Shown piece after piece: positions 1 to 5,115 of a stretch of DNA of 5,115 nt (the stretch's first letter is position 1; each line of letters starts with the position of its first letter). The notes beneath the pieces are model-generated. The model searched no databases. It was not told the DNA's origin and saw only the letters and a program-made list of their open reading frames with translations. Source of the stretch: Paracoccaceae bacterium (GTDB taxonomy: Bacteria > Pseudomonadota > Alphaproteobacteria > Rhodobacterales > Rhodobacteraceae); contig WTIQ01000269.1 in the NCBI GenBank assembly GCA_011525185.1, forward strand, positions 1 to 5,115, written 5' to 3'. The position numbers and the translations under genes are program-made.

Positions 1-297
1 GATGCAAGAGATGTAGAAGCCTATTTAGACTGCCTGCATGATGATTTTGTCTTCGTGCGCCATCAGTCTGGGACTGAGGTCAGCAAAGCCGAATGGGCTC
101 CAACCATTAGAGCCATGATGGACAGTACCGCGCTGGAATTTGAGAGACAGAGATGTCTATATTAGAATGACGAAATTATGATCGAACACTTTTTCATGAA
201 GTTCCCCGATGGCACATCTGAAGCTGTTTTGGTCGTCAATCATCTCAAAGACGGAAAAGTCCTGCGGGTCGAAACTGGCGCAACACCAATCAAATAA
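1..297 (+). pseudogene. NTF2-like/SnoaL-like family protein, C-terminal part, interrupted by an in-frame stop
   Basis: Reading frame 1 is open from the left window edge and ends at TAA 295-297. It is broken by a single TAG at 163-165, after the residues RQRCLY. The same frame then continues with family-like sequence (NDEIMIEHFFMKFPDG, then LKDGKVLRVETGATPIK), so no frameshift is needed, only one nonsense codon. Segments such as DVEAYLDCLHDDFVFVRHQ, the R-C-L-Y strand, the F-P-D-G-T turn and the C-terminal K-[VI]-x-R-x-E-T-G-A-T-P strand are typical of small one-domain NTF2-like proteins (DUF4440/SnoaL-like, about 110-130 aa). These have a cone-shaped fold and usually unknown or ligand-binding roles. 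I expect Glu at the stop position (GAG to TAG is one base change), by recall of relatives rather than alignment. The start lies outside the window. Internal restart at ATG 178 would give only a fragment lacking half the fold. A sequencing error is possible. Confidence 0.7.
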
Positions 298-316
298 GTT
301 CACCCCTCACACAGTA

Positions 317-359
317 TAAGCGGCTGGCACTCCTGCCCGCCGCTTAAGACCACTTTTTT
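317..359 (+). terminator. Rho-independent terminator after the NTF2-like gene
   Basis: An 8-bp perfect outer stem TAAGCGGC (317-324) pairs with GCCGCTTA (339-346). Inside it, after one T/C mismatch, GGCA (326-329) pairs with TGCC (334-337) around a CTCC loop. Six T residues follow at 354-359. The stem is strong and placed 20 bp after the stop at 297, as expected for a terminator. The weak point is a 7-nt gap (AGACCAC) between stem and T-run, where canonical terminators have almost none. There is no T-run on the other side, so it would act only on the + strand. Confidence 0.5.
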
Positions 360-596
360 AACCGTGATTTTTCGCAAAATATATTGCTCGGCAGCTCATA
401 ATAAGCCCAAGTTATTGATACCAAAGTCGTACAGCGCTGTTTTCAAACACTTTTAAGAGATTGCACCATGGGTCCGCCAGAGTGGGCAGCATGTGCTTGA
501 GTGGGGCGGGAGGGCACTTGCTGGAATGCTATGCATTTCAGAAATATGGATCGTTTCTTCCGTAGCGCCTTATGGATAACTGGAGGTAAGTCAAAG

Positions 597-678
597 AGCG
601 AGCCAGCACAGATCTGCATAAGGATTTATAACATGAGGGGCCATTATGTCCGCTGCTCTTGTTAGAGATAGGCTCGCT
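597..678 (+). repeat. Inverted repeat enclosing smaller stems: possible structured 5' leader RNA
   Basis: AGCGAGCC (597-604) is perfectly complementary to GGCTCGCT (671-678). Between the arms three smaller stems can be drawn: GCA/TGC (606-608 with 615-617), ACATGA/TTATGT with a 7-nt loop (631-636 with 644-649, one G-U pair), and CTCT/AGAG with a TGTT loop (656-659 with 664-667). Together they make a cloverleaf-like outline of 82 nt. The bases conserved in tRNA are absent (no U in the anticodon-loop position 33, no T-arm GTTCGA motif), so I do not call a tRNA. The outer stem is convincing and the inner stems are short and could be chance. Its place just upstream of the DUF2794 gene suggests a leader element, but no known riboswitch or sRNA family is recognised. 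Confidence 0.3.
633..665 (+). CDS. Possible ten-residue leader peptide upstream of the DUF2794 gene
   Basis: ATG 633-635 is preceded at 8 nt by AAGGA (620-624), the best ribosome binding site in this part of the window. It opens a ten-codon frame, MRGHYVRCSC, ending at TAG 663-665. It is in the same frame as the downstream DUF2794 gene and is enclosed by the inverted repeat at 597-678. It could be a regulatory upstream ORF, or a relic of an N-terminal extension cut off by the TAG. The peptide has two Cys and two Arg but no run of one amino acid that would mark a classical attenuator. Conservation alone could support it, so confidence is low. Confidence 0.2.
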   Translation: MRGHYVRCSC

Positions 679-743
679 TGCATTTTACACAACCTGAACG
701 CAATGATCTTGATTTCGTGAATTTTCGTGACATGATACTCATT

Positions 744-1091
744 ATGAACACATATTCGAATTTTTCCTCCAACACCTCTGTCTCCCCCGTTGAAAAGGTC
801 CATTACCAACGACAAGAGCTGAACACGATCTTGTCTCTTTACGGACGTATGGTAGCAGCGGGTGAGTGGCGTGACTATGGCATTTCTTCGCTTAAAGATG
901 TGGCGGTTTTTTCAATCTTTCGTCGTGCGGCAGAGCAACCGCTCTATCGCATAGAAAAGCGCCCAGCGCTACGCAACAAACAAGGCGAGTATTCCGTGAT
1001 CGGTATGGATGGTCAAATTTTGAAGCGAGGGCACGACCTCAAAACCGTCTTGCGCGTTTTGGAGCGCAAGCTCATTCGTTCTGTAACCTAA
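744..1091 (+). CDS. DUF2794 domain-containing protein
   Basis: The product is a small soluble protein of 115 aa from ATG 744, of unknown function, belonging by motif to DUF2794, a family typical of Alphaproteobacteria with members of similar length. Visible hallmarks (numbered from ATG 744) are YGRMVAAGEWRDY at about 33-45, AVFSIFRRA at 54-62, LYRIEKRP at 67-74 and ILKRGHDLKTVLRVLERKL at 92-110. There is no signal peptide, membrane segment or catalytic motif that I recognise. The start is uncertain: the frame is open back to TTG 678, and ATG 732 is also in frame. None has a strong Shine-Dalgarno. ATG 744 leaves about 23 residues before the conserved block, a normal length for the family, while the TTG would lie inside a base-paired arm of the inverted repeat. 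The stop at 1089-1091 is two bases before the next start, which points to an operon with the dehydrogenase. Identity is firm; the biological role is unknown. Confidence 0.85.
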   Translation: MNTYSNFSSNTSVSPVEKVHYQRQELNTILSLYGRMVAAGEWRDYGISSLKDVAVFSIFRRAAEQPLYRIEKRPALRNKQGEYSVIGMDGQILKRGHDLKTVLRVLERKLIRSVT

Positions 1092-1093
1092 CC

Positions 1094-2029
1094 TTGGCGC
1101 CTCTTAGGGTTACCTGTCTGGGCGCGGGCACCATTGGCGCCAGCTGGGCCGCTCTCTTTCTGAGCCGCGGCGCCTATGTCGCGCTTTATGATCCAGAACC
1201 CGAGAGGCTTATTCAAGCCAATGCGATCATTGCGGCGGCGTATGATGATATTCGCGCGCTTCATCCAGAGTGTGCAGAGTGTGACTGGAGCAAGCTGCAT
1301 ATGACGAATATGCTCAGCGAGGCCTGCCAATCGAGTGACTGGGTGCAGGAGAATGCGCCAGATCGGCTAGAGGTAAAGCATGCTTTGTTGCGGGAGGTGG
1401 AGGGTTTTGTCGACAAGGAGACGCCAATTGCCTCTTCAACAACCGCATTGCTTGCCAGTGAAATTCAAAATGGGATGTCTTATCCTGCGCGTGTGATTGT
1501 CGGCCATCCGTTTAATCCCCCGCATCTTATTCCGCTTGTTGAAGTCGTCGCGGGGGAACTCACCGATCCTGCTTTGATCCAGCGGGCAAGGTCTTTTTAC
1601 GAGGCCCTTGGCAAGGAAGTGGTGGTGCCCCTCAAAGAGGCCCGAGGTCATATTGCCAATCGTTTGAATGCGGCTCTATTTCGGGAAGTGGTTCATATGG
1701 TGGCAAGTGGGATTGCAACAGTGGAAGAGATTGACCGTGCGATGGTGCATGGCCCTGGGTTAAGGTGGGCGTTTCTGGGTCCCAATCTGGTCTATCATCT
1801 TGGGGGTGGTGAAGGAGGGTATGCCCATTACCTCACCCATCTTGGTCCTTCACAAGAGACACGGTGGCGAGAGTTAGGAGAGGCAGAGCTTTCTGAGAGC
1901 GTCAGAAAGGATTTAGTACAAGGATTAGAAAAGGCGCTTGTGCATTTGCCCTATGATGCCCGCGCCTATCGAGATGCGGGTCTTATTTCGCTGTTAAAGC
2001 TGAAAGCCTCTTTGAAAACACAAAGATGA
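1094..2029 (+). CDS. 3-hydroxyacyl-CoA dehydrogenase family protein (L-carnitine/L-gulonate dehydrogenase-like)
   Basis: This is a 311-aa cytosolic NAD-dependent oxidoreductase that should oxidise the hydroxyl of a beta-hydroxy acid or its CoA thioester. The N-terminal Rossmann domain (about 1-185) starts with GAGTIG (10-15, the GxGxxG dinucleotide loop). Asp33 ends the second strand, which favours NAD over NADP. It carries the E-N-A-P-D block (86-90), the S-S-T-T motif (114-117), and GHPFNPPHLIPLVEVV (137-152), with His138 and Glu150 as the probable catalytic pair. Asn189 lies in I-A-N-R. The C-terminal helical domain contains GPGLRWAFLGP (220-230) and GGGEGG (237-242), features I associate with the short L-carnitine dehydrogenase and lambda-crystallin/L-gulonate dehydrogenase branch (about 310-320 aa) rather than the long FadB type. 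The exact substrate cannot be read from sequence. The frame has no ATG near its beginning. TTG 1094 gives the expected N-terminus directly before the first beta strand, has no clear Shine-Dalgarno, and lies two bases after the DUF2794 stop, so translational coupling is likely. Confidence 0.85.
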   Translation: MAPLRVTCLGAGTIGASWAALFLSRGAYVALYDPEPERLIQANAIIAAAYDDIRALHPECAECDWSKLHMTNMLSEACQSSDWVQENAPDRLEVKHALLREVEGFVDKETPIASSTTALLASEIQNGMSYPARVIVGHPFNPPHLIPLVEVVAGELTDPALIQRARSFYEALGKEVVVPLKEARGHIANRLNAALFREVVHMVASGIATVEEIDRAMVHGPGLRWAFLGPNLVYHLGGGEGGYAHYLTHLGPSQETRWRELGEAELSESVRKDLVQGLEKALVHLPYDARAYRDAGLISLLKLKASLKTQR

Positions 2030-2035
2030 AAGCCC

Positions 2036-2074
2036 TGTTCTCAAATCAATAAAAAATATCTGGAAATGAGAACA
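2036..2074. repeat. 8-bp inverted repeat in the dnaE2 upstream region
   Basis: TGTTCTCA (2036-2043) and TGAGAACA (2067-2074) are perfect reverse complements separated by 23 A+T-rich bases. The arm centres are 31 bp apart, about three helical turns, so both arms would face the same side of the DNA. Each arm contains a GTTC/GAAC tetramer, the LexA half-site of Alphaproteobacteria. No T-run follows the second arm, so this does not look like a terminator for the upstream dehydrogenase. A protein-binding role is more likely. Confidence 0.45.
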
Positions 2075-2089
2075 AAACATGAATATTTA
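2061..2089 (+). promoter_or_regulatory. Possible dnaE2 promoter
   Basis: TGGAAA (2061-2066, four of six matches to TTGACA) and TATTTA (2084-2089, weak match to TATAAT) are spaced by exactly 17 bp. The putative LexA box fills the spacer, the usual arrangement for a repressed SOS promoter. Transcription would begin about 2095-2098, almost at the dnaE2 ATG, which would fit the poor ribosome binding site by giving a nearly leaderless mRNA. The hexamers are weak, so this is inference from position. Confidence 0.3.
2070..2084 (+). promoter_or_regulatory. Candidate LexA (SOS) operator upstream of dnaE2
   Basis: GAAC (2070-2073), seven bases, then GAAT (2081-2084). Read on the minus strand this is ATTC-N7-GTTC, differing in one position from the direct-repeat LexA box GTTC-N7-GTTC known from Alphaproteobacteria. 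The T-rich spacer next to the perfect half-site is also typical. It ends 14 bp before the dnaE2 start. dnaE2 is a well-established SOS gene, so the location supports the call. It could be weaker than a consensus site because of the mismatch. Confidence 0.55.
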
Positions 2090-2098
2090 TAGCGAGCC

Positions 2099-5008
2099 AT
2101 GTTTGTTGAACTCTCTGCCGTTTCAAATTTCAGCTTTCTCAGAGGTGCCTCGCATCCTGAAGAATACATGCAGCGCGCTGCTCTTTTGGGCCTGCCCGCC
2201 CTTGCAATTGCAGATGAAAATTCGGTGGCTGGGATCGTGCGGGCACATAGCGAAGTCCATAAAATTAAACGACAAGTCCAAGAGAGACAGGAGGCTGTCC
2301 CCTATGGCCCTCCCTGCCCCGATCACATCACGCGCCCGGTCTCGGCCCATATCCTGAACGTCCCGCGCTTGATCCCAGCCGCACTGCTCTCGTTTCAAGA
2401 TGGGATCAAGGTGACAGCACTGGCTGAAACGCGACAAGGCTGGGCTCTGCTCTGCCGTCTTTTGAGCAAAGGTCGCTTGCGCGCAGAGAAAGGCCACTGC
2501 CGTCTCCACCTAAGCGATCTTATGGAACATGGTGAAGGGGTGCAGCTTTTGCTGCACGCGCCACAAGCGATGAGTGCCGAGACCCGCGCGCGTGCGTGGT
2601 TGCCACACGCACGACGGTTGACGCGCCGCTTTGGAAAACAAACGCACCTCCTTCTTGCCCCCTGCTATGACGGCAGAGATCATCTGCGCTTTGATCGCAT
2701 CGCACAGTACGCCAAAGAATTAGGCGTTCCTCTCATCGCAAGCGCGTGCCCCCTTATGCATCACGCCAAACGACGACGCTTGGCAGATGTCCTCACCGCC
2801 ATTCGCAGCGCACAGCGCGTAGATGAGCTGGGCCGCTCTGCCCTTGCCAATGCCGAGCAACGCCTCCGCTCGGAGACTGAGATGCACCGCATATTCCGCG
2901 CCTATCCCGACGCTGTGAGCAGAACGCAGAGGCTTGCACAAAAACTCCGCTTTTCACTGGACGAATTGCGCTATGAATACCCCTCAGAAATCAGCCCCGA
3001 GGAAACCCCAAGCCAGCGCTTGCGCCGCTTGGCCTATGCAGGTCTGGCATGGCGTTACCCCTATGGAGCCACTGAAAAGGTAAAAAAGATGCTCGAACAT
3101 GAGCTGGCCCTTATCGCCAAGCTCAAATATGATCCTTATTTTCTCACAGTGCGCGACATTGTTCACTTTGCCCGCTCTCGCGGTATTCTGTGTCAGGGAC
3201 GCGGCTCTGCGGCCAATTCCGTGGTCTGTTATTGCCTTGCCATCACCTCTGTCAGTCCAGAGATTGGCACCATGGTCTTTGAGCGCTTTGTCTCAGAGGC
3301 GCGGGACGAGCCACCAGATATTGATGTGGATTTTGAACATGAACGACGCGAAGAGGTCATTCAACACATCTACGCCCGATATGGACGCCACCGCGCAGGG
3401 CTTTGCGCAACGGTGATCCATTACCGCGGCAAACGCGCGATCCGCGAAGTCGGCACTGCAATGGGCCTCACGCAAGACACCGTTGCCGCCCTCTCCTCAC
3501 AGCTTTGGGGCTTTTCCAGTGGTCGCAGCGGATTAGAAGAGCACCGTTTGCGCGAGATTGGCCTAGACCCTAATGACCGCCGCCTCCGCCAAACCCTTGA
3601 TCTCGTGCATGAGATCATCGGCTTTCCCCGCCACCTGAGCCAGCATGTTGGCGGCTTTATCATTACCGAGGGACGATTGGATGAGCTGGTTCCCGTTGAA
3701 AACGCCACAATGGAGGATCGCACGGTCATCTGCTGGGACAAGGATGATATTGACGCCCTTGGCATTCTCAAAGTTGATGTGCTGAGCCTTGGCATGTTGA
3801 CCTGTTTGCGCAAAAGCTTTGATCTCCTCCGTCAACATCTGGGACAAGACTACACACTCGCAAGCCTCCCCCCCGAAGACCCCAAGGTCTATGACATGCT
3901 CTGCAAGGCCGATAGCATCGGCGTCTTCCAAGTGGAAAGTCGAGCGCAGATGAACTTTCTTCCCCGCATGAAACCGCGCTGTTTTTATGATCTGGTTATC
4001 GAAGTGGCCATTATCCGCCCTGGCCCCATTCAAGGAGATATGGTGCATCCCTATATTCGGCGGCGCAATAAGGAAGAACCCGTCTCCTTTCCCTCTGACG
4101 CTCTGGGCGAGGTTCTGGGCAAAACACTCGGCGTTCCCCTGTTTCAAGAACAAGCCATGCAAATCGCAATCATTGGCGCAGGCTTTAGTCCAGATGAGGC
4201 CGATCGTTTGCGCCGCTCGCTTGCGACGTTCAAAAAGCATGGCAATGTGAGCGCCTTTAAACAGCGCTTTCTCAGTGGCATGCGCAAAAACGGATATGAA
4301 GAAGACTTTGCAGAGCGATGTTTTTCACAAATTGAGGGCTTTGGCTCCTATGGCTTCCCCGAAAGTCATGCAGCAAGCTTCGCCTTTCTGGTCTATGCCA
4401 GCGCTTGGATCAAATGCCATCACCCTGGTATTTTCGCCTGCGCTCTTCTGAATTCTCAGCCCATGGGGTTTTATGCCCCTGCCCAAATCATCCGCGACGC
4501 CAAAGAACACGGGGTAGATGTGCGCCCTGTCTCAATCAATGACAGTTATTGGGACAACACCTTGGAAACAGACGGGCGTGGTGGCCTCGCCCTGCGTCTT
4601 GGATTTAGACACATTAAAGGACTGCGTGAAGACGACGCCATCTGGATCACCGCCGCACGCGGCAATGGCTATCTCTCGCTCGAAGATGTCTGGCGCCGCG
4701 CAGGCACACCGCCTGTTGTGCTTTGCAAGTTATCCCAAGCAGATGCCTTTGTCCCGCTTAGCCTCAACAGACGAGAGGCCCTCTGGCACGCCAAAGCGAT
4801 CAAGGCAGAAACGCCGCTGCCCCTCTTTGCAGGCGATATGGACGGAGAGGGCCTCACAGAACCAGCGGCCCTCCTTCCCCAGATGAGCCTTGGCGAAGAG
4901 GTCGTCGAAGATTATGTCTCCCTGCGCCTTAGCCTGCGCGCTCATCCTGTCGCTTTACTCCGAGACATTCTCACCCCCAACATGCAACACCGACAAAATG
5001 GAACATAA
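2099..5008 (+). CDS. dnaE2: Error-prone DNA polymerase DnaE2 (C family), lacking the C-terminal OB-fold
   Basis: DnaE2 is a C-family polymerase alpha subunit that carries out translesion synthesis and SOS mutagenesis, normally with ImuA and ImuB, and uses the sliding clamp. The PHP domain begins at once (SNFSFLRGASHPEE, 9-22) and lacks the HxH motif of active PHP nucleases. The palm and fingers are complete: CQGRGSAANSVVCYC (365-379), PDIDVDFEHERRE (406-418) with probable catalytic Asp407 and Asp409, the third Asp560 in LKVDVLSLGML, FPRHLSQHVGGF (509-520), GVFQVESRAQM (608-618), PGPIQGDMVHPY (641-652) and YGFPESHAASFAFLVYASAW (751-770). A helix-hairpin-helix region follows (about 833-870), then PLPLF (906-910), possibly a clamp-binding motif. 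The protein ends at 969, just after LSLRAHPVALLRDIL. Usual members run to about 1,050-1,150 aa with an OB-fold. No other frame downstream restores it. Start ATG 2099 fits the family N-terminus, though its ribosome site is poor. imuA/imuB are not adjacent. Confidence 0.93.
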   Translation: MFVELSAVSNFSFLRGASHPEEYMQRAALLGLPALAIADENSVAGIVRAHSEVHKIKRQVQERQEAVPYGPPCPDHITRPVSAHILNVPRLIPAALLSFQDGIKVTALAETRQGWALLCRLLSKGRLRAEKGHCRLHLSDLMEHGEGVQLLLHAPQAMSAETRARAWLPHARRLTRRFGKQTHLLLAPCYDGRDHLRFDRIAQYAKELGVPLIASACPLMHHAKRRRLADVLTAIRSAQRVDELGRSALANAEQRLRSETEMHRIFRAYPDAVSRTQRLAQKLRFSLDELRYEYPSEISPEETPSQRLRRLAYAGLAWRYPYGATEKVKKMLEHELALIAKLKYDPYFLTVRDIVHFARSRGILCQGRGSAANSVVCYCLAITSVSPEIGTMVFERFVSEARDEPPDIDVDFEHERREEVIQHIYARYGRHRAGLCATVIHYRGKRAIREVGTAMGLTQDTVAALSSQLWGFSSGRSGLEEHRLREIGLDPNDRRLRQTLDLVHEIIGFPRHLSQHVGGFIITEGRLDELVPVENATMEDRTVICWDKDDIDALGILKVDVLSLGMLTCLRKSFDLLRQHLGQDYTLASLPPEDPKVYDMLCKADSIGVFQVESRAQMNFLPRMKPRCFYDLVIEVAIIRPGPIQGDMVHPYIRRRNKEEPVSFPSDALGEVLGKTLGVPLFQEQAMQIAIIGAGFSPDEADRLRRSLATFKKHGNVSAFKQRFLSGMRKNGYEEDFAERCFSQIEGFGSYGFPESHAASFAFLVYASAWIKCHHPGIFACALLNSQPMGFYAPAQIIRDAKEHGVDVRPVSINDSYWDNTLETDGRGGLALRLGFRHIKGLREDDAIWITAARGNGYLSLEDVWRRAGTPPVVLCKLSQADAFVPLSLNRREALWHAKAIKAETPLPLFAGDMDGEGLTEPAALLPQMSLGEEVVEDYVSLRLSLRAHPVALLRDILTPNMQHRQNGT

Positions 5009-5043
5009 TCGCAAAAGCCCTCTGAATAATGATGTTTACACTT

Positions 5044-5064
5044 AAAAAAGAAGGCCTCACCTCC
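5044..5064 (-). terminator. Possible terminator of a minus-strand gene to the right of the window
   Basis: On the minus strand GGAGG (5064-5060) pairs with CCTTC (5054-5050) around a five-base loop, with one G-U pair, directly followed by six T (5049-5044). G-U and A-U pairs into the T-run can lengthen the stem. On the + strand the G-U extension pairs would become A-C mismatches and no T-run follows, so it would work only leftwards. A minus-strand frame open at the right edge ends with TGA 5059-5057, inside the loop, which fits a convergent gene. The hairpin is short, so the call is tentative. Confidence 0.3.
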
Positions 5065-5115
5065 CTCCGATGAATGCGAATTTGAAACCATGGGAAAATA
5101 CAGGGTCTTCTATAA

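Larger units (their letters stand above)
298..743. other. Gene-free stretch between the NTF2-like pseudogene and the DUF2794 gene
   Basis: Apart from the hairpin near 317-359 and the structured region at 597-678, I recognise no gene here. Frame 3 has a stop-free run from GTG 501 to TAG 663-665 that encodes about 54 residues, but it has no convincing ribosome binding site at its start and no recognisable motif. A perfect 10-bp palindrome ACAGCGCTGT lies at 431-440. The base composition appears more A+T-rich than the genes to the right. I could not identify a -35/-10 pair with good spacing, so the promoter for the DUF2794 gene is not placed with confidence. Confidence 0.5.

Noticed and set aside
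431..440. Perfect palindrome ACAGCGCTGT as an operator
   Set aside because: A 10-bp palindrome in 5 kb is not remarkable and no promoter hexamers are recognisable next to it.
582..600. Strong Shine-Dalgarno-like GGAGG at 582-586
   Set aside because: No ATG, GTG or TTG lies at usable distance downstream, so it does not start a gene.
501..665. Small ORF of about 54 codons (GTG 501, or ATG 531) ending at TAG 663-665
   Set aside because: No ribosome binding site at either start, no recognisable motif, and the length is within chance expectation for this composition.
597..681. tRNA gene, suggested by the cloverleaf outline
   Set aside because: It has no GTTCGA-like T-arm, no U33 in the 7-nt loop, weak inner stems and no proper positions 8-9 after the acceptor stem.
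591..815. 74-aa minus-strand frame over the leader and start of the DUF2794 gene
   Set aside because: No ribosome site or recognisable features, and it overlaps the clear DUF2794 frame.
597..2098. AGCGAGCC occurring both at 597-604 and directly before the dnaE2 start at 2091-2098
   Set aside because: An eight-base match between two places with no extension in either direction is most likely chance.
2079..2357. 92-aa frame starting at ATG 2079, overlapping the beginning of dnaE2
   Set aside because: It lies out of frame inside the well-conserved dnaE2 coding sequence, has no family features and its start overlaps the presumed operator and promoter.
3563..4240. 225-aa minus-strand frame
   Set aside because: Antisense shadow of the conserved polymerase core; long antisense frames are common in such coding DNA and the translation resembles no family.

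Overview
The window looks like part of an alphaproteobacterial chromosome of moderate G+C. Three things point there: a DUF2794-type small protein (a family I know almost only from Alphaproteobacteria), an error-prone DNA polymerase DnaE2, and in front of dnaE2 a near match to the alphaproteobacterial LexA operator (GTTC-N7-GTTC, here GAAC-N7-GAAT on the + strand). I cannot name the genus.

Layout: positions 1-297 hold the C-terminal part of an NTF2/SnoaL-like gene on the + strand, interrupted by an in-frame TAG at 163-165. A hairpin followed by six T (317-359) probably ends that transcript. Positions 298-743 contain no recognisable gene, but do contain an 8-bp inverted repeat (597-604 and 671-678) enclosing smaller stems and a ten-codon mini-ORF with a good ribosome binding site. 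A DUF2794 protein (744-1091) follows, and two bases after its stop comes a 3-hydroxyacyl-CoA dehydrogenase family enzyme (1094-2029, TTG start). These two are probably co-transcribed. A 69-bp gap carrying the putative LexA box and promoter separates them from dnaE2 (2099-5008). The last 107 bp hold no + strand gene, but contain a possible terminator for a minus-strand gene entering from the right.

How the genes relate: the DUF2794 gene and the dehydrogenase look like a housekeeping or metabolic pair with no visible link to DNA repair. dnaE2 appears to have its own damage-inducible promoter. It is unusual in two ways: imuA and imuB, its usual upstream partners in the mutagenesis cassette, are absent from the window, and the protein (969 aa) stops where the C-terminal OB-fold would normally start, with the catalytic core intact.

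I see no CRISPR array, insertion sequence, tRNA, rRNA, prophage or toxin-antitoxin locus, and nothing that justifies claiming a new multi-gene system. The best leads are the solitary OB-less DnaE2 with its operator, and the structured leader upstream of the DUF2794 gene.
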